From Geopseudomonas aromaticivorans (GTDB lineage Bacteria; Pseudomonadota; Gammaproteobacteria; Pseudomonadales; Pseudomonadaceae), in NCBI RefSeq assembly GCF_019097855.1, contig NZ_JAHRGL010000062.1:176112-240111 (forward strand): a stretch of 64,000 nt of DNA, written 5' to 3'. Numbering within the stretch: position 1 is the first letter of the stretch; the number at the start of each line of letters is the position of its first letter. Below are positions 8,369-19,750 of the stretch, one piece after another. A program made the position numbers and the translations under genes. The notes under the pieces were generated by a model. It did not search any database. It was not told where the DNA came from and worked only from the letters and a program-made list of their open reading frames with translations.

Positions 8369-9157
8369 TCAGGATTTTGCGGGTTTCAACAGTTTGTCGA
8401 GAAAGCTGCGCGGCCGCTCTTCGGCGGGCGCTGGCGCCACCAAGGCCAGCACGATGCAGGAGATGTTGTCCTTGCCACCCTTGCGGTTGGCCGACTCGAC
8501 CAGATCGTCGACCAGGGCATCGAGGGTGGCGGCGCTGGCGCACAGCTGCTGGATCTCGGCATCGCTCAGTTCGCCGGTCAGGCCGTCGCTGCACAGCAGC
8601 AGCAGCTCGCCACTGCCCAAGCGTCCGTGCAGCTGATCGACCTGGAGTTCCTGGTCAGCCTGGCCGAGACACTGGGTGACGATATTGCGCCGGGGGTGGC
8701 AGCTCGCCTCCTCCGCCGTCATCCGCCCGGCATCGACCATCGCCTGTACCCAGCTGTGATCGCGACTCAACTGCTCGATGCCGCTGGCGCCCACCCGGTA
8801 GGCGCGGCTGTCGCCGACCCAGGCCAGCTGGAAATCGGCACCGGAAAAGCACACGGCAACCAGGGTGGTGCCCATGCCGCGCTGGCTGTCATCCTGGCTG
8901 GCCGCGGCGAGAATCGCGGCATTGGCGCCATGGATGGCACCCAGCAGATCCTCGCCACGACGCAGCTGGCTTTGCAGGGTCTTCAGCGCCAGGGCACTGG
9001 CCACCTCGCCGCGCTGGTGGCCGCCCATGCCATCGGCCACCGCCCACAGGTTGAACCGCGGGCAGCACAGGATGGCGTCTTCGTTGTGCTGACGCACCCG
9101 ACCGACGGCCGTCAGCGCCGCGTATGCCGGGCCTGAAGCGGAATGCGTGATGGACAT
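8369..9157 (-). CDS. PP2C-type Ser/Thr protein phosphatase
   Basis: A 262-residue soluble phosphatase of the PPM/PP2C family, which uses two metal ions to remove phosphate from Ser and Thr. All family blocks are present in order: VRQHNEDAI (N25, D27), AVADGMGGH (D42), GMGTTLVAV, WVGDSRAYR, LLLCSDGLTG and GGKDNISCIV. I start it at the ATG at 9157 (MSITHSASGP), which places the RxxNED motif at the usual distance from the N-terminus; the open frame continues upstream without homology. It is the first gene of the phosphatase-kinase-FHA operon and most likely reverses phosphorylation by the kinase encoded next to it. Confidence 0.9.
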   Translation of the reverse strand: MSITHSASGPAYAALTAVGRVRQHNEDAILCCPRFNLWAVADGMGGHQRGEVASALALKTLQSQLRRGEDLLGAIHGANAAILAAASQDDSQRGMGTTLVAVCFSGADFQLAWVGDSRAYRVGASGIEQLSRDHSWVQAMVDAGRMTAEEASCHPRRNIVTQCLGQADQELQVDQLHGRLGSGELLLLCSDGLTGELSDAEIQQLCASAATLDALVDDLVESANRKGGKDNISCIVLALVAPAPAEERPRSFLDKLLKPAKS

Positions 9158-9345
9158 GCGCGAAGGGGCTCTCGACAGGGCGTTGACGGTAAGGAATGGG
9201 GCCGGGCAGCCGGCGGATGATGGCCGGCGCACAGGATAACCGGGCCCCGCCGGCCGGAGTGTGGACTGCTTGGCACAATGCAGGTGAGGCAAGCACAGCG
9301 AGCTGTGCTGGCGGCGTGCCACAGATCACGCCGTGCGGTGCCCGA

Positions 9346-12300
9346 TCAGTCGTTGCCCAGCGCCAGCAGCGCGGCGTTGCCGCCCACCGCCGCGGTGTTG
9401 GTGGCGGTGCAGCGCTCGCTGACGAAGCGCAGCAGGTAGTTTGGCCCCCCGGCCTTGGGACCGGTACCCGACAGACCGAGACCGCCGAACGGCTGCACAC
9501 CCACCACCGCACCGATCTGGTTGCGGTTGACGTAGAGATTGCCGACCCGCGCCAGCCGCTCGATACGCCGCACGGTGTCGTCGTTGCGGCTGTGCACGCC
9601 GAGGGTCAGGCCGTAGCCGGTGGCGTTGATCGCCGCGACCACCTGCTCCAGCTCGCCGGCGGCGTAACGCACCACGTGCAGCACCGGGCCGAAATGCTCC
9701 CGCTCCAGCGCATGGATGCCCTCGATCGCGAAGGCCACCGGGGCGACGAAGTGGCCGTCCAACCCGGAGGGCAACGGCGTCTCGGCAATCAGGCGGCCCT
9801 CGCCCTTGAGCCGGTCGATGTGCGCCAGCAGGGTCGCGCGCGCCTCGCCGTCGATCAGCGGACCGACATCGGTGGCGCGCCGATCGGGCGGACCGACCCG
9901 CAATTCGGCCATGGCGCCGGCGAGCAGCTCGAGCACCCGCGGGGCGATGTCCTCCTGCACGTAGAGCACGCGCAGTGCCGAACAACGCTGGCCGGCACTG
10001 GTGAAGGCGGACTGCACGGCATCCTTGACCACCTGCTCCGGCAGGGCGGTGGAGTCGACGATCATCGCGTTCTGCCCGCCGGTCTCGGCGATCAGCACAG
10101 CGAGGGGCCCTGGCTTGTCCGCCAGCTGGCGGTTGATCAGCCGCGCGGTTTCGGTGGAGCCGGTGAAGCACACCCCGGCGAGTCGCGCATCGCTACAGAA
10201 TGCCGTCCCCAGCGTGGCGCCATCGCCAGGCAGCAGGGCCAGCACCGCGGGCGGCAGACCGGCCTCCAGCAGCAACTCGACGGCACGCATGGCGATCAGG
10301 CTGGCCTGCTCGGCCGGCTTGGCCAGCACCGTATTGCCGGCCACCAGGGCAGCGGCAATTTGGCCGAGGAAGATCGCCAGCGGGAAATTCCACGGGCTGA
10401 TGCAGGCGAACACGCCGCGCCCTTCGTAGAACAGCTCGTTGCGCTCGCCGGTCGGCCCCGGCAGTTCGCCGCGCAGCAGACGCTCGCGAGCCAGCGCGGC
10501 GTAGTAGCGGCAGAAGTCCACCGCCTCGCGTACCTCATCGAGGCCATCCTGCAGGGTCTTGCCGGCCTCCAGGCAGCACAGCGCCAGCAGCTCGGCGCGG
10601 TGCGCCTCCAGCAGGTCAGCCAGGCGCTCGAGCAGCGCCGCGCGCTCGGCCACCGGGGTGGCGCTCCAGCGCGGGAAAGCGGCCGCCAGCCCGTCCATGA
10701 CCGCCGGCACCTGAGCCGCGTCGGCCCACTGCAGCGTGCCGACCAGCCGCTGCCGATCCCACGGGCAGTGCACCGCCTGCCCGCTGCCGGCCAGGCGCTG
10801 ACCGCCGAACAGCGGCGCGGCCTGCCATTGCCGCCCGAGCTGCGCCTGCAGGGCCTGCTGCAGCGGCTGCCATTCGCTGGCGATATTCAGGTTGATGCCT
10901 TGGGAGTTGCGCCGCGTCGCCCCGAACAGCTGCTCCGGCGCCACGATGCGCGGGTTGGCGCAGCGGGCGTGCTGGCGCAGGCGCTGCAGTGGATGCTCGA
11001 TCAATGCCGCCACCGGCACCCGCGGGTCGACCAGCTGGTGCACGAACGAGGAGTTGGCACCGTTCTCCAGCAGGCGCCGCACCAGATACGGCAGCAGATC
11101 GCGATGCGCGCCGACCGGTGCGTAGATGCGCACGCTGCAGTGATGCTGCGCCAGCACCGCGTCGTACAGCGCATCGCCCATGCCGTGCAGGCGCTGGAAC
11201 TCGAATTCGCGCGGCTCCTGTGCCTGCGCCGCCATGGCCAGGATGCAGCTCACCGTGTGCGCGTTGTGGCTGGCGAACTGCGGGTAGAGCACCCCGCGGG
11301 TGTGCTCGCTGAGCAGGAAGCGGGCGCAGGCCAGGTAGGCGGTGTCGGTGCCCTCCTTGCGGGTGAACACCGGATAGCCGCCCAGGCCGCGCTGCTGGCT
11401 GTGCTTGATCTCGCTGTCCCAGTAGGCGCCCTTGACCAGGCGCAGCGGGATGCGCACGCCCAGCTCGCGGCCGAGCAGGGTCAGCCACACCAGTACCGCC
11501 AGGCAGCGCTTGGAATAGGCCTGCACCACCAGGCCGAGTCCGTCCCAGCCACGCAGCTCCGGGTCGCGCAGCAGCTTGTCGAACAGTTCCAGCGACAACT
11601 CGAGGCGGTCGGCCTCCTCCGCATCGATGCTGATACCGACCTGCTGCGCGCGGGCCAGCAGCGCCAGCTCGCGCACGCTGGCGAACAGCTCGCTGAGCAC
11701 GCGTTTGCGCTGCGCCGCTTCGTAGCGCGGATGCAGGGCGGACAGCTTGATCGAGATCGACGGCCGCGGCCCCGCACCGACCTGGGGCGCCTGCCCCACC
11801 GCCTCGATGGCCCGCCGGTAGTCGGCCTGGTATTTCCCGGCGTCGGCAGCGGTCAGCGCCGCCTCGCCGAGCATGTCGAAGGAATAGCTGTAGCCCCGCT
11901 CGCGCTGGGCGCGGCCGTTGTCCAGCGCCTCGTCGATGCTGCGGCCGAGGACGAACTGGTTGCCCATCAGCTTCATCGCCTGGCTCATCGCCGCGCGGAT
12001 CACCGGCTCGCCGGAGCGCTGCAGCAGGTGGCGGATGACGCCGGACGGACGGCCGTCGCCCAGCGGCGGATTGACCAGCCTGCCGGTCAGCACCAGGCCC
12101 CAGGCGGCGAAGTTGACCAGCACGTTGTCGCTATGGCCCAGGTGCTGCTCCCACTGCGCGGCGCTCAGGCGGTCGCGGATCAGCGCGTCGGCGGTGGCGG
12201 CGTCCGGCACGCGCGGCAGGGCCTCGGCCAGGCACATCAGCATCAGGCCTTCGCGGGTGTCCAGGCTGTACTCGCGCAACAGGGCATCGAGGGTGTCGGT

Positions 12301-12510
12301 GGCGCTGTCGCGGCGGCGCACCACCTCGATCAGGCTGCGCGCCGCGTCGCGGATGGCCTCCATGCCGGCCGGCCCGGGATCGGCCAGCTGCATCAGCTCG
12401 CCGAGCCCGGCCTGTTCGTCCAGCGCGTAATGGGCACTGATGTGCGGAAAGAAGGCGGCGGCCGTCCCTTGCAGACAGGCACCATTGAGAATCTCAGCGG
12501 CCTTGAGCAT
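9346..12510 (-). CDS. putA: Bifunctional proline dehydrogenase / L-glutamate gamma-semialdehyde dehydrogenase (short PutA)
   Basis: Converts proline to glutamate in two steps. The FAD-dependent proline dehydrogenase barrel occupies roughly residues 150-460, with the LRLVKGAYWDSEIK block. The NAD-dependent aldehyde dehydrogenase domain (about 530-1000) has E809 in AETGGQN and catalytic C843 in GQRCSALR, the normal 34-residue spacing. At 1054 residues it lacks the N-terminal ribbon-helix-helix DNA-binding domain of E. coli or P. putida PutA (about 1315-1320 aa), so it cannot repress its own gene. P. aeruginosa also has a short PutA (about 1060 aa) controlled by the AraC-family activator PruR; no pruR lies beside the gene here. 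It is divergent from asrA across 183 bases. Confidence 0.95.
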   Translation of the reverse strand: MLKAAEILNGACLQGTAAAFFPHISAHYALDEQAGLGELMQLADPGPAGMEAIRDAARSLIEVVRRRDSATDTLDALLREYSLDTREGLMLMCLAEALPRVPDAATADALIRDRLSAAQWEQHLGHSDNVLVNFAAWGLVLTGRLVNPPLGDGRPSGVIRHLLQRSGEPVIRAAMSQAMKLMGNQFVLGRSIDEALDNGRAQRERGYSYSFDMLGEAALTAADAGKYQADYRRAIEAVGQAPQVGAGPRPSISIKLSALHPRYEAAQRKRVLSELFASVRELALLARAQQVGISIDAEEADRLELSLELFDKLLRDPELRGWDGLGLVVQAYSKRCLAVLVWLTLLGRELGVRIPLRLVKGAYWDSEIKHSQQRGLGGYPVFTRKEGTDTAYLACARFLLSEHTRGVLYPQFASHNAHTVSCILAMAAQAQEPREFEFQRLHGMGDALYDAVLAQHHCSVRIYAPVGAHRDLLPYLVRRLLENGANSSFVHQLVDPRVPVAALIEHPLQRLRQHARCANPRIVAPEQLFGATRRNSQGINLNIASEWQPLQQALQAQLGRQWQAAPLFGGQRLAGSGQAVHCPWDRQRLVGTLQWADAAQVPAVMDGLAAAFPRWSATPVAERAALLERLADLLEAHRAELLALCCLEAGKTLQDGLDEVREAVDFCRYYAALARERLLRGELPGPTGERNELFYEGRGVFACISPWNFPLAIFLGQIAAALVAGNTVLAKPAEQASLIAMRAVELLLEAGLPPAVLALLPGDGATLGTAFCSDARLAGVCFTGSTETARLINRQLADKPGPLAVLIAETGGQNAMIVDSTALPEQVVKDAVQSAFTSAGQRCSALRVLYVQEDIAPRVLELLAGAMAELRVGPPDRRATDVGPLIDGEARATLLAHIDRLKGEGRLIAETPLPSGLDGHFVAPVAFAIEGIHALEREHFGPVLHVVRYAAGELEQVVAAINATGYGLTLGVHSRNDDTVRRIERLARVGNLYVNRNQIGAVVGVQPFGGLGLSGTGPKAGGPNYLLRFVSERCTATNTAAVGGNAALLALGND

Positions 12511-12630
12511 CGCGTTCCCTCCCGCACCGGCAGCGGTTGTCCTGCTACCAGCCTACACCGGACAAACCGCTTGCGCTCGGCCCCCGCGGCGCGAGTCCAC
12601 GCAGCACCGCGGCCGCCGGCAGGGCCACGG

Positions 12631-12658
12631 TTGAAATGCCCGCGCCCGTCCCCCATGT
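12631..12658 (+). promoter_or_regulatory. RpoH (sigma-32) heat-shock promoter of asrA
   Basis: The sequence reads TTGAAA at 12631-12636, a 14-base spacer, then CCCCATGT at 12651-12658. This is an essentially perfect match to the sigma-32 consensus (TTGAAA, 11-16 bases, CCCCATnT). It lies 35 bases before the asrA ATG at 12694, leaving room for a short leader with a GCAGGAAC-type ribosome site. It predicts induction of this Lon-family protease by heat and protein misfolding. Confidence 0.85.
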
Positions 12659-12693
12659 AGCTGCAATCCCCCGAATGTGCAGGAACTTCATTC

Positions 12694-15093
<2,400 letters not shown>

Positions 15094-15097
15094 GCAG

Positions 15098-15137
15098 CCG
15101 AGCCCGAGCGGCGGACGACACCACAGCTCGGGCTCGG
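15098..15137 (+). terminator. Hairpin after asrA
   Basis: A 12-bp perfect stem, CCGAGCCCGAGC at 15098-15109 pairing with 15126-15137, starts 5 bases after the asrA stop. It has a 16-base loop and no T-tract, so it may act as an mRNA-stabilising hairpin or a weak terminator. Confidence 0.55.
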
Positions 15138-15198
15138 AAAACCTCAGCGCAATCGGCTAGGCTGGGCCTTGTCATCAGTCATGTACGGGAGCCTGTCG

Positions 15199-15606
15199 AT
15201 GCCCATCCTGCCTGCCCTGCGCCTGCTGCCGCTCGCCGGCCTGATCCTGCTCGGCGCCTGCGCGCAACAGGCGCCGAGCACCCTGACCCTGGACGAACAG
15301 CCACGCTATTGCGACCCGATGGAGTTGCACGAAGGCCAGGAGTTCAATCTGCGCCTGCCCAGCAACCCCACCACCGGCTTTCGCTGGGTCATGCGCGAAA
15401 ACGCTGCGCCGCAGCTGAAACAGCTCGGTCCGGAGGTCTACACGACCCCGGAGGACGCCGGCGTGGTCGGCAGTGCCGGCGTCTCGACCTGGCGCTTCCG
15501 CGCCATCGCCCGCGGCGAAGCACGCCTGGAGTTGGACTATCGTCGCCCCTGGGAAAACGGCGTAGCGGCAGCCAAGCGCTTCGACTGTCGGATCTCGGTC
15601 AAGTAG
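15199..15606 (+). CDS. icp: Chagasin/I42-family cysteine peptidase inhibitor, lipoprotein
   Basis: A 135-residue lipoprotein (lipobox LGAC) whose mature part carries the loops that plug the active site of papain-like peptidases in the I42 (chagasin) family: SNPTTGFRW, the GSAG turn and RPW. The ATG at 15199 is chosen because GGGAG lies just upstream and it begins a clean signal sequence; in-frame ATGs at 15181 and further upstream would add a non-signal leader. The same protease-inhibitor gene pair (asrA-icp, PA0779-PA0778) occurs in P. aeruginosa. The inhibitor would be periplasmic or surface-exposed, so it is unlikely to act on the cytoplasmic AsrA. Its target is probably a secreted or host cysteine peptidase. 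Confidence 0.85.
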   Translation: MPILPALRLLPLAGLILLGACAQQAPSTLTLDEQPRYCDPMELHEGQEFNLRLPSNPTTGFRWVMRENAAPQLKQLGPEVYTTPEDAGVVGSAGVSTWRFRAIARGEARLELDYRRPWENGVAAAKRFDCRISVK

Positions 15607-15717
15607 TCCCGCGCCCCTGGCTCCCCCCAGCCCACCATTCGTCTCCACGCCGGGCAGGCCATCGCCAAATCGCCTATAGCAATAGTATCGGTTGTGGGTT
15701 TTTGGGGGATGGACATC

Positions 15718-16287
15718 ATGAACAGGTATGGGCGGCAACTGTTGCTCAGTATGACCGCGCTGCTTTCCGCCTGCGGCAGTCTGCTCCCCAGCGAGCAGGC
15801 CACGGTGGGCTCGGTGTTCCGCGACTACGGGGATGCCGAAAGCCGCTACGCGCAGGCCGTCCCCGGCGTCACCAACCGTCCTGAACTGTTCTCCCTGGGC
15901 TTCGACCCCCTGGCCAACGGCAACGGTCGCCTGCTGTCGTTCCTCGACGTGCGCACCATGTTCATCCAGCCGAACATTCCCATCGACTATCTGCCGGACA
16001 GCCTGGTGACCTGCCTGCAAGCCAAGGAACGCTGCAGCGGCTATGCCTTCGAGTTCACCCAGACCGACACCCAGCGGGTCGGCAGTTTCTGGGCCGACGT
16101 GCTGAACTTCCGCAAGAACCGCGAGATGAAGGGCTGGACGTTCCGCGCGGTATTCGTGCTGGTGGACGACAAGCTGGTGCACAAGGTCAGCAACGGCGAG
16201 CCGCAGATCCGCCGCATGCAGGTCGAACGCAACCCACTGGGCCCGCTGCAGGGTGCCGGCGAGTACCTTTCCGACCAGCTGAAGTGA
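15718..16287 (+). CDS. Conserved lipoprotein of unknown function
   Basis: A 189-residue protein beginning MNRYGRQLLLSMTALLSACG, a lipoprotein signal with lipobox LSAC. The mature part has no catalytic motif that I recognise. It contains two Cys close together (LVTCLQAKERCSGY) that could form a disulfide. Start choice: ATG at 15718, with GGGGG about 10 bases upstream; an ATG at 15709 would add three residues. It lies between the icp lipoprotein and cmoA in the same direction. I cannot assign a function. Confidence 0.7.
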   Translation: MNRYGRQLLLSMTALLSACGSLLPSEQATVGSVFRDYGDAESRYAQAVPGVTNRPELFSLGFDPLANGNGRLLSFLDVRTMFIQPNIPIDYLPDSLVTCLQAKERCSGYAFEFTQTDTQRVGSFWADVLNFRKNREMKGWTFRAVFVLVDDKLVHKVSNGEPQIRRMQVERNPLGPLQGAGEYLSDQLK

Positions 16288-16353
16288 AGGTGCTGCGAGG
16301 CAGCCCGGCAGTCCGCTAGAATGCCGGGCTTTTCCATGCCGGAAGCGCGCGCC

Positions 16354-17097
16354 GTGAAGCAGATCCCCGACCGCATCTACGCCACTCCCCAAGAGCAGGT
16401 CGCCGACTTCGTGTTCAACGAGGCGGTGGTGCGGGTGTTCCCCGACATGATCAAGCGCTCGGTGCCGGGTTACCCGACCATCGTCGAGAACATCGGGGTG
16501 ATCGCCAGCCAGTTCGCCCAGCCGCACAGCACGCTGTACGACCTCGGCTGCTCGCTGGGCGCGGTCAGCCAGGCGCTGCGCCGCCATGTGCAGGCCGAGG
16601 ACTGCCGGGTGATCGCGGTGGACAACTCCAGCGCCATGGTCGAGCGCTGCCGCGAGTACCTGCATGCGCAGGACTCGATGTTCCAGGAACTGCTGCCGGT
16701 CGAGGTGCTTGAGGCCGACATCTGCCAGCTCGAGTTCCAGCCGGCGTCGGTGGTGGCGCTGAACTTCACCCTGCAGTTCATCCCGCGCGAGCAGCGTCGC
16801 GATCTGCTGGCGCACATCCGCCAGACGCTGCTGCCGGGGGGCGCGCTGATCCTCTCGGAGAAACTGCGCTTCGAGGATAGCGAGGAGCAGGAACTGCTCA
16901 GCGACCTGCACATCGCCTTCAAGCGCGCCAACGGCTACAGCGAACTGGAAATCGCCCAGAAACGCAGCGCCATCGAGAACGTGATGAAGCCGGACAGCCT
17001 CGCCGAACACCGCGAGCGCCTGCTCGCCGCCGGCTTCTCGAAAGTCATCCCCTGGTTCCAATGCCTGAACTTCGCCTCGCTGATCGCCCTGCCATGA
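16354..17097 (+). CDS. cmoA: Carboxy-S-adenosyl-L-methionine synthase
   Basis: Makes carboxy-SAM from SAM and prephenate, the donor used by CmoB to build 5-carboxymethoxyuridine at tRNA wobble position 34. The SAM fold motif [10 protein letters not shown] is at residues 61-70, and the family block [13 protein letters not shown] precedes it. A GTG start at 16354 gives 247 residues, exactly the E. coli CmoA length, and a matching N-terminus ([12 protein letters not shown]); GGAAG lies 8 bases upstream. ATGs at 16321 and 16336 are alternatives. The stop overlaps the cmoB start in an ATGA, so the two enzymes are translationally coupled. Confidence 0.93.
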   Translation: MKQIPDRIYATPQEQVADFVFNEAVVRVFPDMIKRSVPGYPTIVENIGVIASQFAQPHSTLYDLGCSLGAVSQALRRHVQAEDCRVIAVDNSSAMVERCREYLHAQDSMFQELLPVEVLEADICQLEFQPASVVALNFTLQFIPREQRRDLLAHIRQTLLPGGALILSEKLRFEDSEEQELLSDLHIAFKRANGYSELEIAQKRSAIENVMKPDSLAEHRERLLAAGFSKVIPWFQCLNFASLIALP

Positions 17098-18071
17098 CCG
17101 ACCTCGCCACCCGCGCCAACCTCACCGCCCTGATCGAAAAACTGCGCGGCACGCCGCTGGCTGCCTGGGCCGCCAGCCTGCCCGCCATGCTCGCCGGCAA
17201 GCTGGCCGACGGCCACGGCGACCTGCCGCGCTGGCAGGCTGCCGTCGATGCCCTGCCGCCGCTGACTGCAGAGCAGCGCGAGCTGGGCGAATGCTTTGCC
17301 CTCGCCGGAGCCTGCACCGCCGAGCAACGCACGGCGCTGGAGCAGGCGCTCAAGGGCCTGATCCCCTGGCGCAAGGGTCCCTTCGAACTGTTCGGAGTGC
17401 ACGTCGACACCGAATGGCACTCGGACTGGAAGTGGGCGCGGGTCGCCCCCCATCTGGACCTGGCCGGCAAGCGCGTGCTGGATGTCGGCTGCGGCAACGG
17501 CTACTACCAGTGGCGGATGCTCGGCGCCGGCGCCGACTGCGTGGTCGGCGTCGATCCCAACTGGCTGTTCTTCTGCCAGTTCCTCGCCATGCGGAACTAC
17601 CTGGCGGACCTGCCGGCCTGGCACTTGCCGCTGACTCTGGAAGAGCTGCCGGAAAAGCTCGAGGGCTTCGATACGGTGTTTTCCATGGGCGTGCTCTATC
17701 ACCGCCGCTCGCCCATCGACCACCTGCTGGCACTGAAGGATTGCCTGGTCAGGGGCGGCGAACTGGTGCTGGAAACCCTGGTGGTGGAAGGCGATGTCAA
17801 CACCGTGCTGGTCCCGGAAGACCGCTACGCGCAGATGCGCAACGTCTGGTTCCTGCCCTCGGTGGCGGCGCTGGAGCTGTGGCTGCGCCGCGCCGGCTTC
17901 GTCGACGTGCGCTGCGTGGACGTCAGCGTCACCAGCGTCGAGGAGCAGCGCTCGACCGAGTGGATGCGGTTCCAGTCGCTGCCGGAATTCCTCGATCCAC
18001 AGGACCACAGCCGCACCCTGGAAGGCCTGCCGGCGCCGATGCGCGCCGTGGTGCTGGCGCGCAAGCCGTAA
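17094..18071 (+). CDS. cmoB: tRNA U34 carboxymethyltransferase
   Basis: Transfers the carboxymethyl group from carboxy-SAM to 5-hydroxyuridine at position 34 of tRNAs that read NNA/NNG/NNU codons. The 325-residue protein has an N-terminal helical region with [11 protein letters not shown] and [10 protein letters not shown] (about 91-115). A Rossmann methyltransferase core follows, with [12 protein letters not shown] (127-138), a VGVDPN block and [16 protein letters not shown]. It starts at the ATG inside the ATGA overlap with cmoA. Downstream, 150 bases of hairpin-rich DNA separate it from the convergent pdxJ. Confidence 0.95.
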   Translation: MTDLATRANLTALIEKLRGTPLAAWAASLPAMLAGKLADGHGDLPRWQAAVDALPPLTAEQRELGECFALAGACTAEQRTALEQALKGLIPWRKGPFELFGVHVDTEWHSDWKWARVAPHLDLAGKRVLDVGCGNGYYQWRMLGAGADCVVGVDPNWLFFCQFLAMRNYLADLPAWHLPLTLEELPEKLEGFDTVFSMGVLYHRRSPIDHLLALKDCLVRGGELVLETLVVEGDVNTVLVPEDRYAQMRNVWFLPSVAALELWLRRAGFVDVRCVDVSVTSVEEQRSTEWMRFQSLPEFLDPQDHSRTLEGLPAPMRAVVLARKP

Positions 18072-18075
18072 TCAG

Positions 18076-18092
18076 GGTGCGCATGGCGCACC
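18076..18092. repeat. GGTGCGC palindromic repeat, single copy
   Basis: GGTGCGC-ATG-GCGCACC, a 7-bp stem with a 3-base loop, 5 bases after cmoB. The same unit recurs at 19665-19728 and 60240-60359, each time between genes. Confidence 0.7.
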
Positions 18093-18170
18093 GCATCTCG
18101 AAGACCGCAGCCACGCAGGTAGACGACTCGTGCAGCGATCTTCTACCGACTCCTCGGCCGCAGCCTGCCC

Positions 18171-18200
18171 GGTAGGTAATCGCTATGCGAGCTACCTACC
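18171..18200. repeat. Hairpin between cmoB and pdxJ
   Basis: GGTAGGTA at 18171-18178 pairs with TACCTACC at 18193-18200. The stem continues as TCGC/GCGA around a TAT loop, with a small bulge. The convergent position suits a shared transcription end, but there is no T-tract. Confidence 0.5.
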
Positions 18201-18221
18201 TGCACACCGGGCGACCGCAGC

Positions 18222-18965
18222 TTAGCGAGCTGCCGCAGCGACGATCAGCGCCTTCATCTCCGCCACCGCCTGCTTGAAGCCCACGAACAGCGCGTGGGCG
18301 ACGATGGCGTGGCCGATGTTCAGCTCGTTGATGCCCTGGATGGCCGCAACCGCTTCCGCATTGTGGTAGTGCAAGCCATGACCGGCATTGACGATCAGAC
18401 CGTGGCGCAGGCCGCACTCGACACCGTCGCGGATGCGCGCCAGCTCGCAGGCGGTTTCCGCCGGGGTGTGCGCGTCGGCATAACGACCGGTGTGCAGCTC
18501 GATGGCCGGCGCGCCGATGCGCGCGGCAGCCTCGATCTGCCGCGGATCGGCGTCGATGAACAGCGACACCTTACAGCCGATGGCCGCCAGTCGCTCGACC
18601 GCAGCCCGGATGCGCGCCTCCTGCCCAGCCACTTCGAGGCCACCTTCGGTGGTCAGCTCCTGGCGAGTCTCCGGGACGAAGCAGGCGTGCGCCGGGCGGA
18701 TCTGCTCGGCGAAGGCGAGCATCTCCTCGGTGACGCCCATCTCGAAGTTCATCCGCGTCTGCAGCACTTCGGCCAGTACGCGCACGTCGCGGTCCTGGAT
18801 GTGCCGGCGATCCTCGCGCAGGTGCACGGTGATGCCGTCGGCACCGGCTTCCTCGGCATCCAGCGCGGCTTTCACCGGATCGGGATAGCGGGTACCACGG
18901 GCCTGGCGCAGAGTGGCGATGTGGTCGATGTTGACACCCAGCAGGATGCGGTTGGCTTCAGTCAC
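18222..18965 (-). CDS. pdxJ: Pyridoxine 5'-phosphate synthase
   Basis: Last committed step of DXP-dependent vitamin B6 synthesis: condenses 1-deoxyxylulose 5-phosphate with 3-amino-2-oxopropyl phosphate to pyridoxine phosphate. The 247-residue TIM-barrel protein shows [15 protein letters not shown] at the N-terminus, [14 protein letters not shown] and the phosphate-binding GHGLHYHN near the C-terminus, at normal length. The start is GTG at 18965. It overlaps the recO stop by 8 bases, placing it as the last gene of the lepA-to-pdxJ run. Confidence 0.95.
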   Translation of the reverse strand: MTEANRILLGVNIDHIATLRQARGTRYPDPVKAALDAEEAGADGITVHLREDRRHIQDRDVRVLAEVLQTRMNFEMGVTEEMLAFAEQIRPAHACFVPETRQELTTEGGLEVAGQEARIRAAVERLAAIGCKVSLFIDADPRQIEAAARIGAPAIELHTGRYADAHTPAETACELARIRDGVECGLRHGLIVNAGHGLHYHNAEAVAAIQGINELNIGHAIVAHALFVGFKQAVAEMKALIVAAAAR

Positions 18966-19656
18966 GACGGGACTCCTTGCGATTGTTGAACAGCTCGCGG
19001 CTGACCAGCGGCCGGCCGCCCAGATGCGGCGCCAGCGCCTGGCGCATCAGCCGCTTGGCCGCGCTCAGGGCGCCCGGCTGCCCCCAGTCGGCCTCGGCCA
19101 GCGCCAGCAGCTCGCCGCCGTGGAACAGCCCCGGTTGCTGCTGGGTGACCGGCTGAAAGCCCAGCTCAGGCTGCCACTGGTACAGCGCCTCGGGATCGAC
19201 CGGCTGCCCCTGGCAGTCGCGGTCGAGAGCGAAACCATAGCCCAGATCATCCAGCAGTCGCCATTCGAAGGCACGCAGCAGCGGCTCCAGCGCGCGGCCG
19301 GCGGCCAGCGCGGCGAGGGTCGCGGCGTAGTGATCGAACAGCGCAGGATGGGGGTCTTGCGCCGGCAGCAGGCGCACCAGCAGCTCGTTGAGATACAGGC
19401 CGCTGAACAGCGCATGGCCAGAGAGCAGGTAGGGAATGCCGGCACTTTCCAGCCGGGCGACGTTCGGCAGCTCGCCGCGGCCGCGCAACTCCAGCTCCAG
19501 CGACACGAACGGCCGCGCCAGCGTGCCGGCCTTGCCCCGCGCACCGCGCAACACCGCGCGCAGACGCCCTTCCGGAGTCAGGAAATCCACCAGGGCGCTG
19601 GTTTCCTTGTACGCGCGGGAGTGCAGGACAAAGGCGGGACAGGGGGCAGCGATCAT
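18958..19656 (-). CDS. recO: DNA repair protein RecO
   Basis: RecO loads RecA onto SSB-coated single-stranded DNA together with RecR and anneals complementary strands. The 232-residue protein begins [27 protein letters not shown], the typical OB-fold N-terminus; the C-terminal helical part contains the SGLYLNELL block. I use the ATG at 19656; in-frame ATGs further upstream lie inside the TAGGGTGCGC repeat and would add unconserved residues. Era lies upstream with the inverted repeat in between, and pdxJ overlaps the 3' end by 8 bases. Confidence 0.92.
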   Translation of the reverse strand: MIAAPCPAFVLHSRAYKETSALVDFLTPEGRLRAVLRGARGKAGTLARPFVSLELELRGRGELPNVARLESAGIPYLLSGHALFSGLYLNELLVRLLPAQDPHPALFDHYAATLAALAAGRALEPLLRAFEWRLLDDLGYGFALDRDCQGQPVDPEALYQWQPELGFQPVTQQQPGLFHGGELLALAEADWGQPGALSAAKRLMRQALAPHLGGRPLVSRELFNNRKESRRD

Positions 19657-19664
19657 GTCAACCG

Positions 19665-19728
19665 TAGGGTGCGCCATGCGCACCGGCGAAAGCCTGGACA
19701 GCGCCACAGGTGCGCATGGCGCACCCTA
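19665..19728. repeat. Inverted pair of TAGGGTGCGC repeats
   Basis: Left arm TAGGGTGCGCCATGCGCACC at 19665-19684; right arm at 19709-19728 is its exact reverse complement, 20 of 20 bases, with 24 bases between. Each arm is itself an imperfect palindrome. The element sits between era and recO within a co-directional operon, where it could form a strong RNA hairpin and tune downstream expression. Confidence 0.85.
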
Positions 19729-19750
19729 GCGGAGCGGTTGGAGTCGCAGC

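Noticed and set aside
6759-8636. A 625-codon antisense frame over the kinase gene
   Set aside because: Shadow frame; the kinase motifs are on the minus strand and the antisense product has no domain.
5716-9157. Type VI secretion locus associated with the kinase/phosphatase/FHA genes
   Set aside because: No tss, hcp, vgrG or clpV homologue is visible anywhere in the window.
12385-12630. A separate regulator gene (pruR-like) between putA and asrA
   Set aside because: The open frames there are short or overlap putA, and none resembles an AraC-family protein.
9196-12660. A 1154-codon open frame antisense to putA
   Set aside because: Shadow of putA in a high-GC genome; His/Gln/Arg-rich translation without any recognisable motif.
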